Shown here piece by piece: positions 25,396 to 33,693 of a stretch of 64,000 nucleotides of DNA (position 1 is the stretch's first letter; each line of letters opens with the position of its first letter). The DNA lies in NCBI RefSeq assembly GCF_002844235.1, contig NZ_PGTS01000002.1:829331-893330 (forward strand), written 5' to 3'. This DNA is from Thalassospira povalilytica. Its GTDB lineage: Bacteria > Pseudomonadota > Alphaproteobacteria > Rhodospirillales > Thalassospiraceae. Position numbers and translations under genes: made by a program. Below the pieces are notes generated by a model. The model did not search any database. It saw only the letters and a list, made by a program, of their open reading frames with translations, and had not been told where the DNA came from.

Positions 25396-26160
25396 ATGCC
25401 CGAAATTGATCACACCACCGACCTTATGCCGTCTGCTGACGGTCCGTCGATCCCGCCACGCGATGAAGCATCGACCGGGAACGATACGGACCATGACGCC
25501 ACCGCATCACCCGAACGCCCGATCCTTTACAGTTTCCGGCGCTGCCCCTATGCGATGCGGGCACGGATGTCGCTTCTGGCAGCGGAAATTGATGTTGAAC
25601 TGCGCGAAGTGGTTCTGCGCGACAAGCCGCAAAGCATGATTGATGCATCGCCCAAGGCAACGGTGCCTGTCCTGATCCTTCCCGACGGGTCGGTGATTGA
25701 TGAAAGCCTTGAAATCATGGTCTGGGCGCTTGCTGAAAACGATCCGCTCGATTGGCTAAGCCCCGAAAGCGGCACGCTTGAAGACATGCTGGCGCTGATT
25801 GCGCAAAATGACGGGCCGTTCAAGCATCATCTTGATCGTTACAAATACCATACCCGCTACGAGGATGCCGATCCCGCCGAACATCGCCGGGATGCGGAAA
25901 AGATCCTTAATCGTCTGGACGGGCGGCTTGCGGTTGGCAAATACCTGTTCGGGTCACGCCCGGCCCTGGCCGATTTTGCCATTGCACCGTTTATCCGCCA
26001 GTTCGCCAATACCGACCCGGATGCGTTTGAGGCCATGCCGTTTGTGCATGTGCAACGCTGGCTGGATGATTTTCTGGCCTCGTCCTTTTTTGAACGGGCC
26101 ATGACCAAATATGATCAATGGCACGAAGGCGACAGCCCGGTCATTTTCAGGGCCGCCTGA
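25396..26160 (+). CDS. Glutathione S-transferase family protein
   Basis: A 254-residue protein. After a 40-residue acidic, disordered-looking leader comes a thioredoxin-like GST N-domain with CPYAMRAR (Cys50), then SPKATVPVLILPDGSVIDESLEIM, which contains the cis-Pro and the glutathione-contacting ES pair. The C-terminal helical domain includes LADFAIAPFIRQF. The CPYA motif makes it closer to Cys-type (glutaredoxin-like) GSTs than to Tyr/Ser types, which suggests thiol transfer rather than conjugation. The long leader is unusual; Met11 is a possible alternative start. Confidence 0.8.
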   Translation: MPEIDHTTDLMPSADGPSIPPRDEASTGNDTDHDATASPERPILYSFRRCPYAMRARMSLLAAEIDVELREVVLRDKPQSMIDASPKATVPVLILPDGSVIDESLEIMVWALAENDPLDWLSPESGTLEDMLALIAQNDGPFKHHLDRYKYHTRYEDADPAEHRRDAEKILNRLDGRLAVGKYLFGSRPALADFAIAPFIRQFANTDPDAFEAMPFVHVQRWLDDFLASSFFERAMTKYDQWHEGDSPVIFRAA

Positions 26161-26245
26161 TCAAGCGCGCCCGGACTGAAGAACACTGGAAAACACCTGG
26201 AAACACCGAAAAACGCCGGGCAAAGGCAACCAAATCACCGATCAC

Positions 26246-26275
26246 CCAAGGGTGGCAATCACGCCACCCTTTTTG
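26246..26275. terminator. Bidirectional terminator between GST and the AtuA-like genes
   Basis: AAGGGTGGC (26248-26256) pairs with GCCACCCTT (26263-26271) and a T-run follows on the plus strand. It sits between converging genes. Confidence 0.75.
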
Positions 26276-26310
26276 TTTGTCGGCTGTTTGACCCGGCGGT
26301 GTTTGATGCC

Positions 26311-26628
26311 CTATGCCCCGGCCTTGTTGATCGGCAGCGACAGGATCAGGGAGCTTAGACATTTGCCATGCGGATCAAGTGCCAGCGACCTTGTCACTCC
26401 GCCGCCAAGCGCATCATGCATCACGAAATTAAGGGCCCCGATCTGTGGCAATTCATAGCGGATGACCTTACCCGAAATCATTGTGCCAAAATGCGCGCGT
26501 ACCCGTTCTGCCGTGACCTGATCGATCAGAAGCGGCCAGTCTTCGGGGTGATAGGCAATCACCGACACATTGGAAATGTTGCCCTTGTCCCCGGTGCGCG
26601 AATGCGCAATATCGCGTAACTGCAACAT
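26311..26628 (-). CDS. Small AtuA-associated protein (ferredoxin-fold AtuA C-terminal-like)
   Basis: A 105-residue protein starting MLQLRDIAHSRTGDKGNISNVSVIAY, the typical start of the small protein that accompanies AtuA/DUF1446 proteins. In other organisms the same sequence is fused to the C-terminus of AtuA. Its ATG abuts the AtuA-like gene's stop codon (one-base overlap), so the two are coupled. The pair probably forms one enzyme; the reaction is not known for this subgroup. Confidence 0.8.
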   Translation of the reverse strand: MLQLRDIAHSRTGDKGNISNVSVIAYHPEDWPLLIDQVTAERVRAHFGTMISGKVIRYELPQIGALNFVMHDALGGGVTRSLALDPHGKCLSSLILSLPINKAGA

Positions 26629-27965
26629 CAGACCTCCATCATTTCAAACTGCGTGCGCACCTGGTCTTCGGGCAGAAGCCCCGATACGATCGCAACGATT
26701 TCCCGTTTGGATTTGGTCACCCCGCCGCCACCGGCCGGCCCGTTAAGATACAGGCTTTCGACCTCCTCGCCGATCCGTGCGGCAGTGGCAAGGTCACGGG
26801 TTCGCACCACAAAACGCAGGCGCACTTCCGCCGGTTCTGATGGCCCTGATTTGACGTCCTGAAACACCGAATTCACCCCGATCAGCTCCCCCCTGACTTC
26901 TTCATGCGCGATCCCGGCAAGCAAAAGCCGTTGATGCAGGATATCAAGGGCAAGACGCCCGCGGGCTTCGGCACCGGGACCAGCATATGAAATCTGACCT
27001 TCACCGACACAGGAATCGACATAGCCGATCGATACCTTGAGCGTGCCGGTACGCGCCGATCCGTCACCGCCGGCAATGGCAACCCGGTCCGGTCCGATTT
27101 CGGTAATCTCGACGTTGGAAAAATCGGCAACCACATCGGGCTGGATATAACGTTTCGGATCATGAACTTCGTAAAGAAGCTGTTCCTTGCAGGTTGCCGC
27201 CGTCACAAAACCGCCCGTATCGGCAAGCTTGGTAATGACAGCATTGCCGTCTTCGGCAACCTCGGCAATCGGGAAGCCCAGCCGGGCCAGATCCGGCACA
27301 TCCTTGATCCCGGGATCGGCAAAATAGCCCCCGGTGATTTGCCCGCCACATTCCAGAAGATGACCAACAAGCGTCCCGCGTCCAAGCCGGGTCCAGTCAT
27401 CCATCTGCCAGCCAAATTCAAATATCTGTGGTGCCAGAAACATCGCCGGATCGGCCGCACGACCGGTCAGAACCACATCCGCCCCCGCCGCCAGCGCATC
27501 AACAATGCCCCCGGCCCCGAGATAGGCATTGGCCGACACCACCTGTTTTTCAAAACCGGCCAGGGTGCATCCGGCCTCATCAATGCGAAACTGATCGGGT
27601 GACAGGATATCAAGAACGTCATCGCCAACAACTGCCGCCACCTTCAAGCCCGAAAGGCCGAGTTCGCGCGCGATATCGACCGTGCGCCGTGCCGCGGCCA
27701 CCGGGTTTGCCGCCCCCATATTGGAAATCACCCGGATCGCCTTTTTGTGGCAGATCGGCAGAACCGCGCGCATGCGCCGTTCAAGCAACGGATCAAAGCC
27801 GCCGTCGGGATCGTGCATTTTTGCCTGTTGCGCCAGCGCGATGGTCCGTTCAGCCAGGCATTCAAAAACCAGATAATCAATATTGCCACGCTCGGCCAGA
27901 TCGACAGCCGGTTCGATGCGGTCGCCGGAAAAACCGGCACCGGTTCCGATGCGGATGGTCTTCAT
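26628..27965 (-). CDS. AtuA-like (DUF1446) family protein
   Basis: A 445-residue protein with the DUF1446 start IRIGTGAGFSGDRIEPAVDLAERG and the internal block ANAYLGAGGIVDALAAGADVVLTGRAAD. AtuA of Pseudomonas acts in acyclic terpene catabolism, but most members of the family have unknown roles and often lie beside transporters. The ATG at 27965 follows GAGGGTGG and overlaps the stop codon of the TRAP permease upstream (ATGA); longer in-frame starts inside the permease gene are rejected. Coupling to a TAXI-TRAP system suggests it acts on the imported carboxylate. Confidence 0.82.
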   Translation of the reverse strand: MKTIRIGTGAGFSGDRIEPAVDLAERGNIDYLVFECLAERTIALAQQAKMHDPDGGFDPLLERRMRAVLPICHKKAIRVISNMGAANPVAAARRTVDIARELGLSGLKVAAVVGDDVLDILSPDQFRIDEAGCTLAGFEKQVVSANAYLGAGGIVDALAAGADVVLTGRAADPAMFLAPQIFEFGWQMDDWTRLGRGTLVGHLLECGGQITGGYFADPGIKDVPDLARLGFPIAEVAEDGNAVITKLADTGGFVTAATCKEQLLYEVHDPKRYIQPDVVADFSNVEITEIGPDRVAIAGGDGSARTGTLKVSIGYVDSCVGEGQISYAGPGAEARGRLALDILHQRLLLAGIAHEEVRGELIGVNSVFQDVKSGPSEPAEVRLRFVVRTRDLATAARIGEEVESLYLNGPAGGGGVTKSKREIVAIVSGLLPEDQVRTQFEMMEV

Positions 27966-29830
27966 TGTCCACCCTCCATCGCAGCACGACGGGCATCGCG
28001 CCCCCAAAACAGCAACCCGCCCAGCAGGCCCGCGGCAATCACCGGCGTCAGAAAGGCCGGCCACAACGCAATGGCGATCACAATCACCAGCATGCCGCGA
28101 TCAAGCCATACCCGCCCCAGTAACGGCTGCCCGCCCAGCAAGGCCGGGATCGCCACAACAAGAACAAGCCCGGACAAAATGGCGTTGGTCACCGCCATGA
28201 CGCCACCGCCGCCGGTCATGCCCGGATACAGCAGCAACATGAACGGCACGACATAGGTCAGCGCGCCAAGACGCACCGCCTCGAACGCGGCGGGAAGCCA
28301 GTTGGTCTGCGCGATCCCCGCCCCGACAAATACCGCGACACAGACCGGTGGCGTGATGACCGAAATGGTCGCGAAATAGAAGACAAACAGATGTGCGGTA
28401 AGCGGTTCGATCCCGACCGCCGTCATCGCCGGGGCCAAAACCGCTGCAACCAGCACATAGGCCGCCGTGGTCGGAAGCCCCATTCCCATGATCAGGCACA
28501 CCAGACCAACAATCACCGCCACCAGAACCGTTGAATCACCGGCAATCGCAACGATCATGGAACTGAGCGTCACACCAATCCCGGTCATGTTGATCATGGA
28601 AACAAGGATTTGCGCACCCGCCAGCAAGACACCGATAATCACCATGCCCTTGCCGGCATCAATCACCCCGTCCAGAACCCGCTTTGCCATCTCGGCAACC
28701 GATATCTGCCCGGCCGATGTCAGGACAAAGGCCACCAGCAACGCTGCCATGCCATAAAATGCCGATGTCGCAACCGATCGGCCCATGAATATCCCGATGG
28801 CAAGACCACCAAGGGCAGCAATGATCGGCAACACCTTGCGCAGGGCAAGAATTTCGGACCATGCCGGAAGCTCGTCTTCGGGCACCAGGCTCAGATTGCG
28901 TCTGGTGGCGACGATATGAACGGTCACAAACACCGAAAGATAAAAAAGGATGGCCGGAATGATTGCCGCGATCATGACATCGACATAGGCAATGCCAAGA
29001 ATTTCGGCCATGACAAAGGCCGCCGCCCCCATGATCGGCGGGGCAATCTGCCCGCCGGTTGAGGCCACGGCCTCGACCGCGGCGGCAAGGGGTGCCGGAT
29101 AGCCCAGACGACGCATCATCGGAATGGTGAAATTGCCGGTCGTCGCAACATTGGCCACCGCCGATCCGGAAATCATGCCAAACAGGCCGCTCGAAATAAT
29201 CGCGATTTTCGCAGCGCCGCCTTTTTGCCGGCCGCCAAGACGCATCGCCAGATCCATAAAACTTTGCCCGCCACCGGTATGAAGCAACAAGGCGCCGAAC
29301 AGGACAAAGGCGGCAATCACCGTGGCGGCAACCCCGGTCAGCATGCCCCAGATCCCGAGATCACCCAGGAAAATCGTCTCGGTAACGAATTCGACATCAA
29401 ACCCGCGATGCCCGAGACTTCCGGGAATATATTTGCCCAGCAACGCATACAGCAGACCGGCAATCACAAGGGCGGGAAAAATTGCCCCGACCGCACGGCG
29501 ACCGACTTCAAGAACGGTCACAACCAGCCCGACGGTCAGGGCCATATCAAGACGGGTCGCCCATGGCAGGGTCGTCATGATCTCGTCGTAGTTCACAACA
29601 ATATAGGCACAGGCACCAACCGTGACCGCCGCAAGCACAAGATCAACAACCAATCCCGGCTTTCGCCAGCTTGTGTCTTTGCCCAGCGGATAAAGACACA
29701 ACCCCAAACAGGTCACAAGTGCGAGGAAAACCGCCCTTTGAACAAGACTTTCAAACGGGCCCGTCGCCGCGGTGTAAAAGACAAAAATACCAACAAGCAA
29801 CGCAAACCCGTCGCGGATGCGCACAGACAT
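27962..29830 (-). CDS. TRAP transporter fused permease (TAXI type, DctQM fusion)
   Basis: A 622-residue membrane protein with about 16-18 hydrophobic segments, the size of TAXI-type permeases where small and large subunits are fused. The DctM-like region shows GAAFVMAEILGI and GMGLPTTAAYVLVAAVLAPAMTA. The final 30 residues end in a charged tail. It lies between the TAXI binding-protein gene (30 bases upstream) and the AtuA-like gene (4-base overlap). Transport is expected to be driven by ion gradients; substrate unknown. Confidence 0.88.
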   Translation of the reverse strand: MSVRIRDGFALLVGIFVFYTAATGPFESLVQRAVFLALVTCLGLCLYPLGKDTSWRKPGLVVDLVLAAVTVGACAYIVVNYDEIMTTLPWATRLDMALTVGLVVTVLEVGRRAVGAIFPALVIAGLLYALLGKYIPGSLGHRGFDVEFVTETIFLGDLGIWGMLTGVAATVIAAFVLFGALLLHTGGGQSFMDLAMRLGGRQKGGAAKIAIISSGLFGMISGSAVANVATTGNFTIPMMRRLGYPAPLAAAVEAVASTGGQIAPPIMGAAAFVMAEILGIAYVDVMIAAIIPAILFYLSVFVTVHIVATRRNLSLVPEDELPAWSEILALRKVLPIIAALGGLAIGIFMGRSVATSAFYGMAALLVAFVLTSAGQISVAEMAKRVLDGVIDAGKGMVIIGVLLAGAQILVSMINMTGIGVTLSSMIVAIAGDSTVLVAVIVGLVCLIMGMGLPTTAAYVLVAAVLAPAMTAVGIEPLTAHLFVFYFATISVITPPVCVAVFVGAGIAQTNWLPAAFEAVRLGALTYVVPFMLLLYPGMTGGGGVMAVTNAILSGLVLVVAIPALLGGQPLLGRVWLDRGMLVIVIAIALWPAFLTPVIAAGLLGGLLFWGRDARRAAMEGGQ

Positions 29831-29859
29831 GGCGGTTTTCCCCCTGTTATTCTGGTTTC

Positions 29860-30831
29860 TTATTGTTTGGCCGGGTCAAGGTTCGCGGGGATGTCATATC
29901 CATTTTCGCGGAACCATTTCGCCGCACCCGGATGCAGGGGAATGGTGGCATATTGCAGCGTCAGCTTGGCAAGATCGACGCCCTTCACACTGGCCATTGC
30001 CGCGCCCTGCACTTCTTTGTCGGCCATGATGGCATCAACGATCTTATAGGCCGCGTCTTCGGACAGGCTTGCCGATGCACCGACACCGACGCCAAAGCTC
30101 CAGGTCGAATAGGCCGGAATGCCATCAGCCGCACCTTCGGGGATATCCACTACCGAAACGTCAGGCATTTTTTCGATCAGTGCCTGTTTTTGTGCATCGG
30201 TCAGGCTCAGCACCTTGATCGGAGTAAAGGTCGCGATATCAAGGGTAGAGCTGTCAAGCTTAAGACCCGCACCGGATTTCACATATCCGCTTACACGGTT
30301 GTCCTTGATCATGTCGACAACATCGGTGGTCGATCCGCGTACATAATCCGATGACAGATCAAGTGCGGCAAACACCGCCTCGGTCGTGCTTTCGGTTGCC
30401 GATCCCTTGATACCCGGGTTGAAACGCTGTCCGGCCAGTTCGGCCAGGCTGTTGATGCCGGCATCTTCGCGCACGATAACGTTCTGCGGGGCGCCGGTAT
30501 AAACCCAAAGCAGACCCAGATTTTCCATCGCCTTGCCGTCAAAACCCTTGCTGCCGGAATAGGCGTGCTGGGCGACGTTGGTGGTCACCAGACCAAGGTC
30601 GATCTGGTTGCGCTCGATACGGCGCAGGTTATCCATGGTCGCCCCGGTTTCGACAACCGATGCTTCGATACCGTTATCGGCATCATTGATCAGCTTGGCG
30701 ACAGAAACGAAATAACCGTAATGCGATGATGATGCCGACGTTGACCCGATCAGCAATTTGTCCTGTGCGAATGCAGGTACGGAAAGACCAATGGCAAGCG
30801 CGCCCGCCAAGGCGAGTTTCGTGAATTTCAT
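29860..30831 (-). CDS. TAXI-family TRAP solute-binding protein
   Basis: A 323-residue periplasmic protein with a signal peptide of about 22 residues (cleavage near AFAQ). Mature residues start LLIGSTSASSSHYGYF, and the family block GIEASVVETGATMDNLRRIERNQIDLGLVTTNVA is the TAXI hallmark in which the binding protein reads out the carboxylate ligand. GGGAGGAATACATT precedes the ATG. It heads the operon TAXI binding protein, fused permease, AtuA-like, small AtuA-like. A LysR regulator is divergent, with a large dyad between. Confidence 0.9.
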   Translation of the reverse strand: MKFTKLALAGALAIGLSVPAFAQDKLLIGSTSASSSHYGYFVSVAKLINDADNGIEASVVETGATMDNLRRIERNQIDLGLVTTNVAQHAYSGSKGFDGKAMENLGLLWVYTGAPQNVIVREDAGINSLAELAGQRFNPGIKGSATESTTEAVFAALDLSSDYVRGSTTDVVDMIKDNRVSGYVKSGAGLKLDSSTLDIATFTPIKVLSLTDAQKQALIEKMPDVSVVDIPEGAADGIPAYSTWSFGVGVGASASLSEDAAYKIVDAIMADKEVQGAAMASVKGVDLAKLTLQYATIPLHPGAAKWFRENGYDIPANLDPAKQ

Positions 30832-30869
30832 AATGTATTCCTCCCTATGCCTATAACGGCATGTTTGAC

Positions 30870-30910
30870 GTTCCGTCGATTTGTTTTGACGTTGATTTTT
30901 TCGACGGACC
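30870..30910. promoter_or_regulatory. Large dyad between the TAXI operon and its LysR gene
   Basis: CGTTCCGTCGA (30869-30879) and TCGACGGACCG (30901-30911) pair as an inverted repeat with one mismatch in 11, with a 21-base spacer. The position between divergent genes fits a LysR activator site. Confidence 0.55.
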
Positions 30911-30967
30911 GAAAGTGTGGTTCAGTTTTTTTATTGCAGGAAGATCAAATAGTGAGATAATTGATGC

Positions 30968-31921
30968 ATGAAACGCATCAATCTTGATACGGACGAAATT
31001 CGATCATTCTGTCTTTTGGCAGAAACGGGCAGTTTTCGCAAAGCAGCTCAACGACTTGGAATTTCCGGATCAACATTAAGCCGCCAGATCAGCCGCATCG
31101 AAGAACGCACGCAGGCCCGCCTGTTTGACCGTGACACGCGCAATGTTGCGCTGACCGATCAGGGCAAAATGTTTCTCAGACTCGCCGAACGGATCCTGAA
31201 CACCACGGATTCCGCACTGGCTGAATTTGACACCTATCTCAATACCCGGCGCGGCAAATTGACGATTGCCGGACTGCCATCGGTAACCGCCGGGCTGTTG
31301 CCGCCGCTGATTGCCGAATTCATGGATGCCCATCCCAATGTCGATGTTCAGCTTAATGACATGCTTTCGGAAGGTGTGCTGCGCGAAGTTGAAATGGGCC
31401 GTGCCGATATCGGCTTTACCGCCGATGTGGTCGAAGACAGCGACAATCTGTCTTTTCAACGCCTGCTGAGTGACAAGTTCATCGCTGTCGGGGCACCCGG
31501 AAGTTTTCTTCAGGAAGAACGCACATATAAGTGGGAAGAAATCCTGTCACAGCCGATGGTCGCCATGTCGCGTGAAACAAGTGTGCGCGCCGTCATTGAT
31601 GCGGCCTGCACCCAAAACAGTTTCCTGTTTCGCCCGCGGTTTGAAGTTGCCCATCTGGCAACTGCGGGTGCGCTGGTGTCGCAAGGTCTGTGCATTACCG
31701 CCCTGCCATCGCTGACCTTGCCGGTTCTGGGGCGTTCACCGCTTATTTTCCGGCCGCTTGAAAGCCCGGTGCTGTTGCGCCAGATCGGCTTAATCTGGCG
31801 ATCAGGGCGCACATTGCCACCCGCCGCCCAGGCCTTTCTGAACCTGGTGCGCAGCCGCAATCTCAAATCACTTATCCCGCACTCAACCATTGAAAACAGC
31901 CTCGTCTCGCCAACATCTTGA
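30968..31921 (+). CDS. LysR-type regulator of the TAXI-AtuA operon
   Basis: A 317-residue LysR regulator. The HTH is at about residues 10-65 (FCLLAETGSFRKAAQRLGIS, then GSTLSRQISRIEERT); the remainder is a periplasmic-binding-like co-inducer domain. It is divergent from the TAXI-AtuA operon across 136 bases, the usual arrangement for a LysR protein that controls its neighbour. The inducer is presumably the transported carboxylate or a catabolite of it, which is not known. Confidence 0.85.
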   Translation: MKRINLDTDEIRSFCLLAETGSFRKAAQRLGISGSTLSRQISRIEERTQARLFDRDTRNVALTDQGKMFLRLAERILNTTDSALAEFDTYLNTRRGKLTIAGLPSVTAGLLPPLIAEFMDAHPNVDVQLNDMLSEGVLREVEMGRADIGFTADVVEDSDNLSFQRLLSDKFIAVGAPGSFLQEERTYKWEEILSQPMVAMSRETSVRAVIDAACTQNSFLFRPRFEVAHLATAGALVSQGLCITALPSLTLPVLGRSPLIFRPLESPVLLRQIGLIWRSGRTLPPAAQAFLNLVRSRNLKSLIPHSTIENSLVSPTS

Positions 31922-32113
31922 TGGGTGGCTTTGCATTGCCTGCGTCGTGGCGCACCTCTGCCGCGCAATGGCGCAATTTGCCTCGCCCAAGGCGCGATAA
32001 TCTGTTTGCAATCTAAGGGATTATACTTCTGTTACCATTCACAGGCTGGTCATAGCGACCTTCGTGTGCTAGCAAGCCAAACATCACAACCCAACGCTTC
32101 AGGACCAGAATTT

Positions 32114-32650
32114 ATGGCCGATTATGATGTCAAGCCGCTGATCACGGCGGACGAAATTGCCACCCAGATCGACGCGCTTGCCGCCAAGATCAACGAGAGC
32201 TTCAAAGACACGGAAAAACTGATTGTTGTCGGACTGTTGCGGGGCTCTTTTGTTTTCATCGCTGATCTGGCCCGCAAACTGACCGTTCCGGTCGAAGTCG
32301 ACTTCATGGTCGCATCATCTTATGGCGACTCTACGGAAAGTTCGCGCAATGTGCGCATCGTCAAGGATCTGGATGGCCAGATCCGTGGCAAGGATGTGCT
32401 TCTGGTCGAAGACATCATTGATACCGGCTATACGCTGTCGGAAGTTGTGCGGTTGCTTAAGACCCGCGATCCGAACCGTCTGGAAATCTGCACGCTTCTG
32501 AACAAGCCGTCGCGCCGCGAAGTCGAAATCCCGATTGATTTCTGCGGCTTTGATATTCCTGACGAATTCGTGGTCGGTTATGGCATCGATTATGCCCAGA
32601 ACAACCGCAACCTGCCCTATATCGGCACCGTGCATTTCCACGGCGAATAG
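32114..32650 (+). CDS. hpt: Hypoxanthine phosphoribosyltransferase
   Basis: A 178-residue purine salvage enzyme that makes IMP (and often GMP) from hypoxanthine (guanine) and PRPP. The PRPP loop [15 protein letters not shown] is at 95-109, and the flexible-loop motif [11 protein letters not shown] at 68-78. The [16 protein letters not shown] end is the standard C-terminus of bacterial HPRTs. The ATG at 32114 follows AGGA; the frame runs upstream without support. Its 3' end is followed by a terminator hairpin that overlaps the converging holin-like gene. Confidence 0.93.
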   Translation: MADYDVKPLITADEIATQIDALAAKINESFKDTEKLIVVGLLRGSFVFIADLARKLTVPVEVDFMVASSYGDSTESSRNVRIVKDLDGQIRGKDVLLVEDIIDTGYTLSEVVRLLKTRDPNRLEICTLLNKPSRREVEIPIDFCGFDIPDEFVVGYGIDYAQNNRNLPYIGTVHFHGE

Positions 32651-32670
32651 GCCGGGACCCGATCAAAATT

Positions 32671-32709
32671 AAAATGGCGGGAAGCTGATGCTATCCCGCC
32701 ATTTTTGTA
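32671..32709. terminator. Bidirectional terminator overlapping the end of the holin-like gene
   Basis: AAAATGGCGGGA (32671-32682) pairs perfectly with TCCCGCCATTTT (32694-32705), followed by a T. The stop codon of the minus-strand holin-like gene (32691-32693) lies in this hairpin. It ends the hpt transcript. Confidence 0.88.
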
Positions 32710-33182
32710 TTGTGATTTTCATCTGACGGCGCCGTATCCACACGCCCCGGCGGACGATCAAAAACGCCCAGTGCTTCAAGATCGCCGACGATCTGTTCGA
32801 ACCCGGTCTGCATGCGCGGCTTGTTGCCCTGTCCGGTGGCGTAACCGGTCACTGCGGAATGCACCAAAAGATCAAACAGCATGTCGTCTTCGGATTTGCG
32901 CCCGGCTGCCATCTGCGCATCGGCATCGGGCTGATCAACCGCATCGCCCGGATCACGTTGCAGAATGATCGCAAGTGCAATCAATCCCAGTGTCACCAGC
33001 GTTCCACCCAATGCAGTGGCAGCAGCAATCGCACCAAACGATGCAGCAAGCGCCATATAGATAGCCGCAAGCAGAAAACCGGCCCCGATCAGTATCAGAA
33101 TCGCGATGGCGGCAAAAGCCGCGCACTTGCGTGCCGCGGCTCTTGCCAGATCAGCCAGACTATCTGTCAGTTGATCAATCAT
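32691..33182 (-). CDS. Holin-superfamily-like (phage holin family) membrane protein
   Basis: A 163-residue protein with two hydrophobic helices (about 20-44 and 52-73) after an amphipathic N-terminus, the layout of the Actinobacterial-holin-X/DUF1469 group. Despite the name, such proteins occur in chromosomes with no phage and pair with DUF883 proteins; they are probably stress-related envelope components. Its ATG overlaps the DUF883 stop (ATGA). The long hydrophilic C-terminus contains Asp-rich and Gly-rich parts without recognised motifs. Its stop is embedded in the hpt terminator. Confidence 0.72.
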   Translation of the reverse strand: MIDQLTDSLADLARAAARKCAAFAAIAILILIGAGFLLAAIYMALAASFGAIAAATALGGTLVTLGLIALAIILQRDPGDAVDQPDADAQMAAGRKSEDDMLFDLLVHSAVTGYATGQGNKPRMQTGFEQIVGDLEALGVFDRPPGRVDTAPSDENHNTKMAG

Positions 33183-33472
33183 TTCTGCAGCAGACGGCCA
33201 ACAAGCAGGCCAACGCCAAAGGTCACGGCAACAGATGCCAGCGGGTTCTCGCGAACCTGATCCACGGCCACACCGCGTGCGTGATCAAACTGCTCACGGG
33301 CCTGACCGGAAACTTCACGAATGCGTTCTGCAGCCGCCTGGGTTCTGGTCTGTGCCGCATCACCACCCATTGCCTTAAGGGTCTTGGTGATTTCGGCCAG
33401 ATCATTGCGCAGGGCATCAACATCGGCCTGAAGCTTTGCGGTATCTGCAGTCGTCTCGGTCTTGGTCGCCAT
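33179..33472 (-). CDS. DUF883 (ElaB/YqjD-like) protein
   Basis: A 97-residue protein: a helical, coiled-coil-like N-terminal part (KLQADVDALRNDLAEITKTLKAM) and one C-terminal membrane helix of about 18 residues preceded by DQVRENPLAS. ElaB/YqjD/YgaM proteins anchor to the inner membrane and, in E. coli, bind ribosomes in stationary phase. The ATG at 33472 follows CAGGAG. It is the first gene of a two-gene unit with the holin-like protein. Confidence 0.85.
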   Translation of the reverse strand: MATKTETTADTAKLQADVDALRNDLAEITKTLKAMGGDAAQTRTQAAAERIREVSGQAREQFDHARGVAVDQVRENPLASVAVTFGVGLLVGRLLQK

Positions 33473-33693
33473 GGTTTTCTCCTGTTGTTTTGAAAACAGC
33501 AACACCCCCTAAACGCCCCCGCCCGGCTTTGGTTCCATCTTCAATTGTGATGTTTTAGTGGCACCGGGATCCTGTCGACCCGGTCGATATCGATTGCCTT
33601 GATGTGCGTGCTGCCATCACAATTGCCATGGCAAAACGTCCTGAATGCGACCGCTTCTCAATCCATCATTCATGTAATTGAAAGCCTTAAACA

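Noticed and set aside
32691..33472. Prophage remnant suggested by a holin-family protein
   Set aside because: The holin-like gene pairs with DUF883 and lies among chromosomal genes; no other phage genes occur.
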